Source: a virus
Direction: 5' to 3' (one strand)
DNA: 21,851 nucleotides
Virus record (IMG/VR): IMGVR_UViG_3300025771_000224
Span: 1-21,851 of that record
The notes below the pieces were generated by a model that saw only the letters and a list, made by a program, of their open reading frames with translations, ran no database searches and had not been told where the DNA came from. The translations under genes were made by a program, and so were the position numbers. Below are positions 1 to 7,971 of the stretch, piece by piece; the first letter of the stretch is position 1, and each line of letters starts with the position of its first letter.

Positions 1-3000
1 TCAGCATTGGTAACTCCAGTGTATCTGTAAATTGATTTTGATGTTTCATCGCCAACTCCATCAGCAACAAGACCCAATCTACCAAAGGAAGAGTTGGAGT
101 TTGTTAAGTCGCATTGCCCACCAGATGCAGTAAAGATTGCAATATCATCACAAATAGTGAAGATAGAAACCAACTGAGCATATGCACCATTTGTAATAGA
201 AACTCCGATGCCACCTTGATTGTATTGGGTATAAGAATCAACACTCATAGTTCCAGTAACACCAATATCTGGCAAATCACCGGGTTCTGCCTCAAATCCA
301 TCAATTCTCATTCCGATACTATCTGGAATAAAATTGGTGCAGTTTCTAATATAAGGACCTTGTACAATATTACCAACACCTTTAGAATATGGTGGAATTA
401 CAACGCCACCAACAACATAGGTATGACCAATTCCAGTAGTTCCCACATTAACAGAAAATTCACCAGTGGTATTATCTGCGGATAAAACACTGAATACGTA
501 TCCATTGTTTCCAGTTGGGAATATGGTTGTTGTTGCAGCACCACTTGAACATGCAAATTCTAAGTCTCTTAAAGTTACAAAGTCGCCGCTTCTTAAATTA
601 ATTCCAGGTGCTGTTATAGTTACAATACCTGTGGTATTACTATATTCTGCTTCAGAAACTGGAATCGTCCTGTTAATTACATACCCGCCAGAAACATAAT
701 TATGTGAAATTGTAGAGATTCCAGTATAAACATCAAAGGAATTATCAGAATTGACTTTGGTCACATAAAACTCATATCCATAATATCCTGATGGGAATTT
801 CTGAGTTGATGTTGGACCTCCAGAAGAACACGAGAATATAAGATCTCTAATTTCAATTAAATCACCGACTTTTGGAGTGAATCCTAGAGTCTTAATTGTA
901 GTTTTTCCGGAAGTATTTTCATAAACGGCACTTGAAACTCCTGCAAGTGTATCAAATCCATTTCCTCTATTTCCGGGGTATGTGGTGTTAAATCCAATAG
1001 TTGAAAATGCAGTAGATCCAAGACCAACAATTGTTGTTACAACACCAACACAAACCTTCATGGCGGAAGTCACATCAGCACAAGAATTAATAACATTATT
1101 AAATCCTGTATAAGGATCTGGTTGCATCGCCAGATCTTTTACTTGTAAGAACTCATTCTGGAAGTTCTCGTACTTTTGAACGGTTCCACCAGAAACATAA
1201 GTGTGAGGAAGAACTGTTCTACCACCAACAAACTCAAATGTATTTGGTCCAACTACAGATTTAACTGGGAAAATATAATTAAATGTTCCATCTGGGAATG
1301 TATTTGTCGTATAATTGGAAGTAAGTGTACCACCTTCAACATAAGTATGATCTAATGTTGAAATTCCAACATTTACTTTAACCACATTTGATGTGTAGAG
1401 TGCGGGATAAGAACTAAGATTCCCTGCAGTAATTACAGTTGTAATAATTCCGATCAAATTATCAATATTTGTTCTTACATCAGCACATGAAGTTTCATCC
1501 TGATTATCACCAGTTAAAGGATCAGCAGTAATTGTCAGGTCTTTAACATTTAATTGATTAGTAATTGCTTTCTTAGCATAATCGCGTACTGCATTAAATG
1601 CAGTTACACTTTCCGCCTCTTCGCCAATCAATCCACCAGAAATTGGTGTACCATCTTTATTAAAGTATGCTCTAGTTGCCTCACGAATAAACTTATTGGT
1701 TCCGTATCTTACATCCTTGATTAATGCGTCTACAATGTATCCAATATCTCTACGGCACTTATTCTCACCAGAAACAAAGATACCTGGATTATTGTAAATT
1801 GTATTGAGAGAAGAAAGTGAACCGGCAGAGATGACTGTCGTGGCAAGAGAAGTTAGAGTATCTAAAGCACTTTGAACGTTTGCACAAGAATCAGGATCAG
1901 TATTAGATCCAGTGGATGGATCTGCAGTAAGAGTTAAATCCTGAATCGTAAGTTGGTTTGTAATTGCCTGCTTCATCAGATCTCTTGCCTGATTAAAAGC
2001 ATAAACTGATTCAGTTTCTTCTCCAACTAAACCATTAGAAATTGGAGATCCATTATTAAAATATTGCTTTACAAACGCGATTACATAAGAATTGCCGCCA
2101 GTAAAGATATCAGTCGAAATAGCATCAACAAAATACCCAAGATCGCGCTTACACTTGGTTTCTGTTGCAGAAATTCCAGGATACTCGGAAACAGTTGCAG
2201 ACCAAGCACTATTGACAATCTCAGTTCTGTTTTGTTGGATTAAACGATAAGAGTCCTTAAATCTAGAGAACCTTGTTGTTTGAACATCATTTGGATAATA
2301 GAAATCGGGATGAGAAATTGCAATTGCTGCAAGTGATTTATCAATAATTTCAGTTCTATTACTTTGAATTAAGTTTGAAGCATCAATATAACGATTATCT
2401 GTAGTGGCAATTACGGTGAAGTCATATCCAAGATTACCTGATGGGTAATATGCAGTTGAGGGTCCACCGCCACTATTACACTCCCAAACAAGATTTTCTA
2501 ATTTAATCTTTTTACCAGGTTCAATAAACAAATGTGCTCCCGTAGTTGTTCCCAACCCGACCGCAGTTACAGTTGTAATACCTGTGGTGCGATCATAAGA
2601 TGTAGTTGAAATTCCAAAGATAGGTGTATAAAGTTTAGAAACTTGCCCACCATACTGATAATCATGATCTAATGTAGAAACTCCAACATTTACTGTGAAT
2701 GTTTTTCTATCTAAAATATCTTGAACTGTAAATTCATATCCAAGATTTCCCGATGGATAAATTGCAGTTGAAGGTCCTCCACCACTATCACATTGGAATA
2801 CTAATCCTTCAAGTTTAACTCTGTCTCCAGACTTAATTGGGAGTGCGGAAGATGTTTCAACTGTAGAAATTCCAGTAATTCTATCATAAGAAGCAGTTAC
2901 AACTCCTACAGGGAAACCGGCAGATCCTGAAGTACACGCATAAGTAAGACCCTGAACTTTGACTGGATCATTTTGAGATAGACCATGATTAATTGCAGTT

Positions 3001-6000
3001 ACTGTTGTAATACCAGTTTGAGCATCAAAAACAGCATCTACAACTGTAGTTCCCAACCCAACAGGATAACCACCCCATGAACAATTATTAATTACTGCTC
3101 TTGCAATATTGAATGAATAGTCAAAAGTTGATATAGTTTGCTGAACTTCTCCTGGATTTTTAAGGATTCCACTCTTCAATGTCCAATCTTCATTGTAGTA
3201 TGCTTTTCCTGAAGTAACTGATCTAGAATTACCACCTCTTGTAATATCATAAATTATTCCTCTCCAGACATCTTTAATATCATCAGCACAGTCATTACTT
3301 TCTAAAGTAACTCCATATCTAACTGCAGGAGCACCACTAGTTGAACCTGCACCAATCATACTAGTAACAATACCTACAAGTTGAGTAATTGTCGTTCCTA
3401 CACCTACACAACCACCCTCAACCTGTATTACCGAAAGATTCTTAACCTGAGATACGCTATTCCCAACACCCTGATATGAGATTGATGGGGTTAAATTATT
3501 AATTACATGTGTTGCAATACCTGCAGCATAATCAAGTGCAGCAATTGTTGCTTCCGAAACACCAACTCCAGTAATATGAATTAAACCACCAGAACTACTG
3601 AAATAAGAATAACCTGCACCAATTGATTTACGATTACTATTTGCCTTTAGATCATAAGACACTGCCTGCATAATGCTAACGACATCTTCTTTGCAATTTG
3701 TATAACTACTAATTCCAAGTGTAAAATTATATCCAGAGGGTGATGTTAGGAATCCAACTGCTTCAGCAGCAATGTAATTTAAATTCGAATCAATTAATCT
3801 TGCAGCATCTTGCTCTCTATGATTACCAGCAAATCCACTAAATCCACTGGTTAAGAAACCTACAGATTCTCTTGCAATATAATCAAGATTTATTCTAATC
3901 ATTCTTGCAGCATCAAAGAATCTGTCTGTTGATACTCCAAGTAATGGTTGTAGTGCAACAACAGCAGCACCATTTGTTACTGCAGGTCCAATAAAACTAC
4001 AATCAGTAATATGACATCCATTATTTACATAGATTAAATCTTGATCTAAGTTCTTGGGTGTAATTACACAGTTTCTAAGTTCAGTACCTTCAATAGAAAC
4101 TGTCTTGGCAAGAACAATTGGATTATCTTCAACATAAGTACCTGGGAATACTTTAATAGTATCTCCAAACACTGCAACAGATGCTGCTGCTTTAATTGTT
4201 TTCTTAGGATAGTTTTCTGCTAAACCAGTATTATCATCATTACCATTTTGTGATACGTAAATAGTTTTTCCAACTGGTTTATATGATTGAATTTCAACTT
4301 TACCTTTACCGGGAATTTGAGTTTCAAATATATCAATGCCAATACCAGGAACAATTTGAGTGACAATTCCAACTAAAGTATCACCAGAACCAAAATATTT
4401 TGTTGCGGTTGTAGTTCCAGCAACTGTTAAAGTTTCTGTTATTATACTCGTTCCGATTCCAACACTACCAGAAGAAGGATTATATACTAATTTTTCAGAT
4501 GAAACATATTCAAGATTTGTTGTTCCGCTTGTTTGTTCTAAGAATGATGGATAATATGTTTTATCAGTAGTATTATTATCTTGAACAAAAATTAAACCAG
4601 ACCCAGGTATTCCTTGTAAACCTTGTGTTCCCTGTGCTCCTTGCAGACCCTGGAGACCTTGAAGACCTTGGGTACCTTGAGGTCCTTGAGATCCAACACC
4701 TTGAAGACCTTGTGTACCCTGAGTTCCTTGAGTTCCTTGAAAACTTTGAACACCCTGGACTCCCTGGACTCCCTGGACTCCTTGAGTACCTTGGCGTCCT
4801 TGAAGTCCTTGAAGTCCTTGGGTTCCTTGATTTCCCTGAACTCCCTGATTTCCTTGAGTGCCTTGAGTACCTTGATTTCCTTGAGTACCTTGGAAATTAC
4901 TTAAAGATCCTTGAAGTCCTTGAAGTCCTTGAAGTCCTTGATTTCCTTGAAGTCCTTGATTTCCTTGAAGTCCTTGATTTCCCTGAACTCCTTGATTTCC
5001 TTGACGACCTTGAACACCTTGAGAAGATTGAAGTCCTTGAGTACCTTGGAAATTACTTAATGTTCCTTGAAGTCCCTGATTTCCCTGAGCTCCTTGATTT
5101 CCTTGAGAAGATTGGAGTCCTTGGGAACCTTGATTACCTTGAGTACCTTGGAAATTACTTAAAGATCCTTGAAGTCCTTGAGCACCTTGAGCATTTTGAA
5201 GACCTTGGGAACCTTGAGCACCCTGACGCCCCTGAACTCCTTGATTTCCCTGAGCTCCTTGTGAACCTTGGCGTCCTTGAGCACCTTGATTTCCTTGAGT
5301 ACCTTGGAAATTACTTAATGTCCCCTGAGTACCTTGTCTACCTTGACTACCTTGAAGTCCTTGATTTCCCTGAAGTCCTTGATTTCCTTGAGCACCTTGA
5401 TTTCCTTGAGTACCTTGGAAATTACTGAGATTGCCTTGAGTACCTTGGAAATTACTTAAAGATCCTTGAAGTCCTTGAGCACCTTGGCGTCCTTGAAGTC
5501 CTTGAGCACCTTGAGTTCCTTGAGTACCTTGGAAATTACTTAAAGATCCTTGAAGTCCTTGAGCACCTTGGCGTCCTTGTAAACCTTGGAGTCCTTGTAA
5601 ACCTTGGAGTCCTTGAGTACCTTGGAAATTACTTAAAGATCCTTGAAGTCCTTGAAGTCCTTGAAGTCCTTGGAGTCCTTGATTTCCTTGGGTACCCCCA
5701 CCTTGAAGTCCTTGATTTCCTTGAGTACCCTGGCGTCCTTGAGCACCTTGATTTCCTTGAGTACCCTGGCGTCCTTGAAGTCCTTGATGTCCTTGAAGTC
5801 CTTGATGTCCTTGAAGACCTTGAGTACCCTGCCAACCAGAACCTTGAAGTCCTTGAAGTCCTTGAAGTCCTTGGAGTCCTTGATGTCCTTGAAGTCCTTG
5901 TGAACCTTGGCGTCCTTGTAAACCTTGGAGTCCTTGAAGTCCTTGAAATCCTTGTAAACCTTGGAGTCCTTGATTTCCTTGAAGTCCTTGATTTCCCTGA

Positions 6001-7412
6001 AGTCCTTGTGAACCTTGGAGTCCTTGATTTCCTTGAAGTCCTTGATTTCCTTGAAGTCCTTGATTTCCTTGAAGTCCTTGATTTCCCTGAAGTCCTTGAT
6101 TTCCTTGAAATCCTTGAACACCTTGAGGTCCTTGCCTTCCTTGTGGTCCTTGAGATCCTTGAGATCCTTGAGGTCCTTGAGGTCCTTGATTACCTAGTCT
6201 TCCCTGAGCACCTTGGCGTCCTTGAGCACTTTGATGTCCTTGTGCACCTTGAGATCCTTGCCTGCCTTGTGGACCTTGTGGACCTTGTGGACCTTGCGGA
6301 CCTTGACGACCTTGTACACCTTGAAAATTACTTAAGGATCCTTGAATTCCTTGATTACCTATTCTTCCCTGAGCACCTTGGCGTCCTTGAGCACTCTGAT
6401 GACCTTGAACTCCTTGATTTCCCTGACGACCTTGAAGACCTTGTGTACCCTGAGTTCCTTGAGTTCCTTGAGTGCCTTGGAAATTACTTAAGGATCCTTG
6501 TAAACCTTGGCGTCCTTGTGCACCTTGAAGTCCCTGATTTCCTTGGGTTCCTTGATTTCCTTGAGTACCTTGGAAATTACTTAAAGGTCCTTGAAGTCCT
6601 TGAAGTCCTTGGAGTCCTTGGAGTCCTTGGAATCCTTGGAGTCCTTGAGTACCTTGGCGTCCTTGAAGTCCCTGATTTCCTTGGGTTCCTTGATTTCCTT
6701 GAGTACCTTGAAGTCCTTGAAGTCCTTGAGTACCCTGGAAATTACTTAATGTTCCCTGAAGTCCTTGAAGTCCTTGAAATCCTTGTAAACCTTGGAGTCC
6801 TTGATTTCCCTGAAGTCCCTGTAAACCTTGGAGTCCTTGAAGTCCTTGAAATCCTTGTAAACCTTGGAGTCCTTGATTTCCTTGAAGTCCTTGATTTCCT
6901 TGAAGTCCTTGATTTCCCTGAAGTCCTTGTGAACCTTGGAGTCCTTGATTTCCCTGAAGTCCTTGTGAACCTTGGAGTCCTTGATTTCCCTGAAGTCCTT
7001 GTGAACCTTGGCGTCCTTGAAGTCCTTGTGCACCTTGGAGTCCTTGAAGTCCTTGAGTACCTTGTCCAGCAAACTCACCAGATAATCCTCTAGGGCCTTG
7101 AACTCCCTGAACACCTTGAGCACTTTGATGCCCCTGAACACCTTGAACTCCTTGAGGGCCAGTTGCTCCAGAAGCATAAGGAAGATCATTCCAAGGTGTT
7201 TCACCATCACCAAATTTAAATTGATTTGTATCAGACTCTACACCGAGTTGACCTTCTTCTAAGATCTCATTTTCTTCAACCCATAAACTAGAAATTTGAT
7301 ATTTTCCCGATTGTAAATTTTCGGGAACATTTGGTGCAGTAATATTTTTAAAAAATGTTACTTTTTCGTTAAAATAGGATTCTTGACCAAATACTTGTAT
7401 ATCGTCTGACAT
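1..7412 (-). CDS. Giant collagen-like virion structural/fibre protein (3' end outside window)
   Basis: Reading down from an ATG at 7412, this frame has no stop to the window edge, so at least 2,470 codons are present and the C-terminus is missing. The start lies one base after the TAA of the upstream needle gene, and an AGGA ribosome-binding motif precedes it. Residues 1-81 end in an EEGQLGVESDT...FGDGETPWNDLPY pattern like the N-terminal domain of Mtd-type fibre proteins. Residues about 82-939 are Gly-X-Gln collagen-like triplets. Residues about 1047-1137 (starting TIYVSQNGNDDNTG) look like the start of a right-handed beta-helix. The rest is a series of repeated helical and beta modules, and the last visible part is rich in Ser/Asn/Gly beta-helix-like sequence. 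The likely role is a tail-fibre or surface virion protein, inferred from its position at the end of the baseplate operon and its architecture. The exact attachment site is unknown. An incomplete frame like this is easily missed by ORF callers. Confidence 0.88.
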   Translation of the reverse strand, partial: MSDDIQVFGQESYFNEKVTFFKNITAPNVPENLQSGKYQISSLWVEENEILEEGQLGVESDTNQFKFGDGETPWNDLPYASGATGPQGVQGVQGHQSAQGVQGVQGPRGLSGEFAGQGTQGLQGLQGAQGLQGRQGSQGLQGNQGLQGSQGLQGNQGLQGSQGLQGNQGLQGNQGLQGNQGLQGLQGFQGLQGLQGLQGLQGNQGLQGLQGFQGLQGLQGTLSNFQGTQGLQGLQGTQGNQGTQGNQGLQGRQGTQGLQGFQGLQGLQGLQGLQGPLSNFQGTQGNQGTQGNQGLQGAQGRQGLQGSLSNFQGTQGTQGTQGTQGLQGRQGNQGVQGHQSAQGRQGAQGRIGNQGIQGSLSNFQGVQGRQGPQGPQGPQGPQGRQGSQGAQGHQSAQGRQGAQGRLGNQGPQGPQGSQGSQGPQGRQGPQGVQGFQGNQGLQGNQGLQGNQGLQGNQGLQGNQGLQGSQGLQGNQGLQGNQGLQGLQGFQGLQGLQGLQGRQGSQGLQGHQGLQGLQGLQGLQGSGWQGTQGLQGHQGLQGHQGLQGRQGTQGNQGAQGRQGTQGNQGLQGGGTQGNQGLQGLQGLQGLQGSLSNFQGTQGLQGLQGLQGLQGRQGAQGLQGSLSNFQGTQGTQGAQGLQGRQGAQGLQGSLSNFQGTQGNLSNFQGTQGNQGAQGNQGLQGNQGLQGSQGRQGTQGTLSNFQGTQGNQGAQGRQGSQGAQGNQGVQGRQGAQGSQGLQNAQGAQGLQGSLSNFQGTQGNQGSQGLQSSQGNQGAQGNQGLQGTLSNFQGTQGLQSSQGVQGRQGNQGVQGNQGLQGNQGLQGNQGLQGLQGLQGSLSNFQGTQGNQGTQGTQGNQGVQGNQGTQGLQGLQGRQGTQGVQGVQGVQGVQSFQGTQGTQGTQGLQGVGSQGPQGTQGLQGLQGLQGAQGTQGLQGIPGSGLIFVQDNNTTDKTYYPSFLEQTSGTTNLEYVSSEKLVYNPSSGSVGIGTSIITETLTVAGTTTATKYFGSGDTLVGIVTQIVPGIGIDIFETQIPGKGKVEIQSYKPVGKTIYVSQNGNDDNTGLAENYPKKTIKAAASVAVFGDTIKVFPGTYVEDNPIVLAKTVSIEGTELRNCVITPKNLDQDLIYVNNGCHITDCSFIGPAVTNGAAVVALQPLLGVSTDRFFDAARMIRINLDYIARESVGFLTSGFSGFAGNHREQDAARLIDSNLNYIAAEAVGFLTSPSGYNFTLGISSYTNCKEDVVSIMQAVSYDLKANSNRKSIGAGYSYFSSSGGLIHITGVGVSEATIAALDYAAGIATHVINNLTPSISYQGVGNSVSQVKNLSVIQVEGGCVGVGTTITQLVGIVTSMIGAGSTSGAPAVRYGVTLESNDCADDIKDVWRGIIYDITRGGNSRSVTSGKAYYNEDWTLKSGILKNPGEVQQTISTFDYSFNIARAVINNCSWGGYPVGLGTTVVDAVFDAQTGITTVTAINHGLSQNDPVKVQGLTYACTSGSAGFPVGVVTASYDRITGISTVETSSALPIKSGDRVKLEGLVFQCDSGGGPSTAIYPSGNLGYEFTVQDILDRKTFTVNVGVSTLDHDYQYGGQVSKLYTPIFGISTTSYDRTTGITTVTAVGLGTTTGAHLFIEPGKKIKLENLVWECNSGGGPSTAYYPSGNLGYDFTVIATTDNRYIDASNLIQSNRTEIIDKSLAAIAISHPDFYYPNDVQTTRFSRFKDSYRLIQQNRTEIVNSAWSATVSEYPGISATETKCKRDLGYFVDAISTDIFTGGNSYVIAFVKQYFNNGSPISNGLVGEETESVYAFNQARDLMKQAITNQLTIQDLTLTADPSTGSNTDPDSCANVQSALDTLTSLATTVISAGSLSSLNTIYNNPGIFVSGENKCRRDIGYIVDALIKDVRYGTNKFIREATRAYFNKDGTPISGGLIGEEAESVTAFNAVRDYAKKAITNQLNVKDLTITADPLTGDNQDETSCADVRTNIDNLIGIITTVITAGNLSSYPALYTSNVVKVNVGISTLDHTYVEGGTLTSNYTTNTFPDGTFNYIFPVKSVVGPNTFEFVGGRTVLPHTYVSGGTVQKYENFQNEFLQVKDLAMQPDPYTGFNNVINSCADVTSAMKVCVGVVTTIVGLGSTAFSTIGFNTTYPGNRGNGFDTLAGVSSAVYENTSGKTTIKTLGFTPKVGDLIEIRDLIFSCSSGGPTSTQKFPSGYYGYEFYVTKVNSDNSFDVYTGISTISHNYVSGGYVINRTIPVSEAEYSNTTGIVTITAPGINLRSGDFVTLRDLEFACSSGAATTTIFPTGNNGYVFSVLSADNTTGEFSVNVGTTGIGHTYVVGGVVIPPYSKGVGNIVQGPYIRNCTNFIPDSIGMRIDGFEAEPGDLPDIGVTGTMSVDSYTQYNQGGIGVSITNGAYAQLVSIFTICDDIAIFTASGGQCDLTNSNSSFGRLGLVADGVGDETSKSIYRYTGVTNA
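405..2780 (-). repeat. Dispersed YPSGNxGYxF beta modules in the fibre protein
   Basis: A short module with a (Y/F)P(S/T/D)GxxxYxF core, followed after about 20 residues by (D/S/G/P)H(T/N/D)Y(V/Q)xGG, recurs in the giant protein. Cores are seen near 500-545, 770-800, 1270-1305, 2410-2450 and 2735-2765. HxYxxGG ends are seen near 405-430, 685-705, 1185-1210, 1335-1355 and 2655-2670. Several copies carry a Cys-Ser/Asp-Ser-Gly stretch just before the core. The copies are interleaved with the helical modules, so the array probably grew by internal duplication. The pattern fits small beta domains of a fibre shaft; I cannot name a characterised family. Confidence 0.65.
1425..3930 (-). repeat. Duplicated module array in the fibre C-terminal half
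   Basis: Within the giant protein, a superunit of two short helices followed by two longer Cys-containing modules occurs twice. Superunit 1 has helices like DAARxIxxNLxYI at about 3860-3930 and 3755-3825, then modules beginning NCKEDV (about 3345-3705) and NDCADDI (about 3080-3300). Superunit 2 has helices like LIQxNRTEI at about 2315-2395 and 2175-2260, then modules beginning KCKRDLGY (about 1825-2165) and KCRRDIGY (about 1425-1765). The last two are clearly homologous over about 112 residues, sharing ISxGLxGEExESVxAFNxxRD and KxAITNQL. The first two are more diverged but share the CxxDI, YYN/YFN and VINN positions. Boundaries are approximate and come from reading by eye. Confidence 0.7.
4596..7169 (-). 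repeat. Collagen-like Gly-X-Gln repeat tract with regular interruptions
   Basis: About 858 codons (roughly 280 triplets) read Gly-X-Y, with Gln at nearly every Y position and Leu, Phe, Asn, Arg, Thr, Ala, Val or Ser at X. Proline is rare. The DNA is a degenerate 9-bp tandem repeat (plus-strand consensus CCTTGAAGT with variants). Longer units also occur, for example a 36-bp unit present twice exactly at 6929-6964 and 6965-7000. Twelve copies of an LSNFQG interruption shift the Gly register by one residue. They lie near 4889, 5047, 5150, 5305, 5417, 5441, 5528, 5623, 6326, 6479, 6570 and 6738. Because of the repeat, all six frames are nearly free of stops here, so the many other open frames across this stretch are not credible genes. 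Confidence 0.95.
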
Positions 7413-7413
7413 A

Positions 7414-7968
7414 TTAGAATCCTATTACATTTGTTTTTGCTATATCAAATGCTGCAGAAACTACATCAGCACCAACAAAACTCTTTGAAAATACGTCCAT
7501 TCCAAAAGTACTTTTCACTAGATTTCCAGTTAATCCATCCTGATCTAGTTTATTTCCCTTCATAACAACTCTTCCTGATCCAGAATTAAGACTGATGTTT
7601 CTTCCGGCTTTAATATCAACATCTTCATCAGATTCTATCATTATATTCTTACCTTTAATTCTGACAGAACCATTTCGCATGGCGGTAATGGTAACATCCC
7701 CATTCATGCCTGCAATTACAACATCAACCCCATCACTTTTTTCTTTATTACCTGCTATAATTTCAATTTGACGATCATTGTAAATTCTATATAAACCACT
7801 TTCAGTCATTCCAGAAAGATTAACATCATTATTGTCAGTTACTGAATAAAAATTATACACCGATTCCCCAGAACATCCCATCTGAGGATTATTGTTTTCA
7901 ATTCTAAATTGTGGTCCTAGACTAAAAATGTTTCTAGATTCCCAATTTAAATTCGGTCTTTCTGCCAT
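7414..7968 (-). CDS. Baseplate needle-like beta-helix protein (gp5 C-terminal-like)
   Basis: This 184-aa protein has no recognisable enzyme domain. Its centre (about residues 70-145) alternates short beta strands with Gly/Asp/Asn turns, for example VDVVIAGMNGDVTITAM, then GSVRIKGKNIMIES, then VDIKAGRNISLNSGSG. This resembles the intertwined beta-helix of the T4 gp5 C-terminus and VgrG-type spikes. It lies three bases after the gp5-like gene and one base before the fibre gene, so it is surely part of the hub operon. The inference is that it forms a separate puncturing needle that docks on the gp5-like OB protein. The last 40 residues, rich in Val, Ala and Phe, could form a tip or an anchoring helix. 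A simple structural protein is the alternative. I see no PAAR-type metal-binding motif. Confidence 0.65.
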   Translation of the reverse strand: MAERPNLNWESRNIFSLGPQFRIENNNPQMGCSGESVYNFYSVTDNNDVNLSGMTESGLYRIYNDRQIEIIAGNKEKSDGVDVVIAGMNGDVTITAMRNGSVRIKGKNIMIESDEDVDIKAGRNISLNSGSGRVVMKGNKLDQDGLTGNLVKSTFGMDVFSKSFVGADVVSAAFDIAKTNVIGF

Positions 7969-7971
7969 TTT

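Noticed and set aside
114-4554. Short plus-strand ORFs over the left part of the window
   Set aside because: They lie opposite the continuous minus-strand fibre frame, are short, lack ribosome-binding sites and read as low-complexity shadows.
4596-7169. CRISPR array or satellite-like non-coding repeat
   Set aside because: There is no repeat-spacer alternation, units are 9 bp and the tract keeps one coding frame with Gly-X-Gln meaning.
4623-7213. Many other open frames across the repeat tract on both strands, giving Lys-Asp-Phe-Lys, Ser-Leu-Lys or Val-Leu-Glu repeats
   Set aside because: They are by-products of a 9-bp repeat without stop triplets in any frame. Only the Gly-X-Gln frame continues into non-repetitive, protein-like sequence at both ends.
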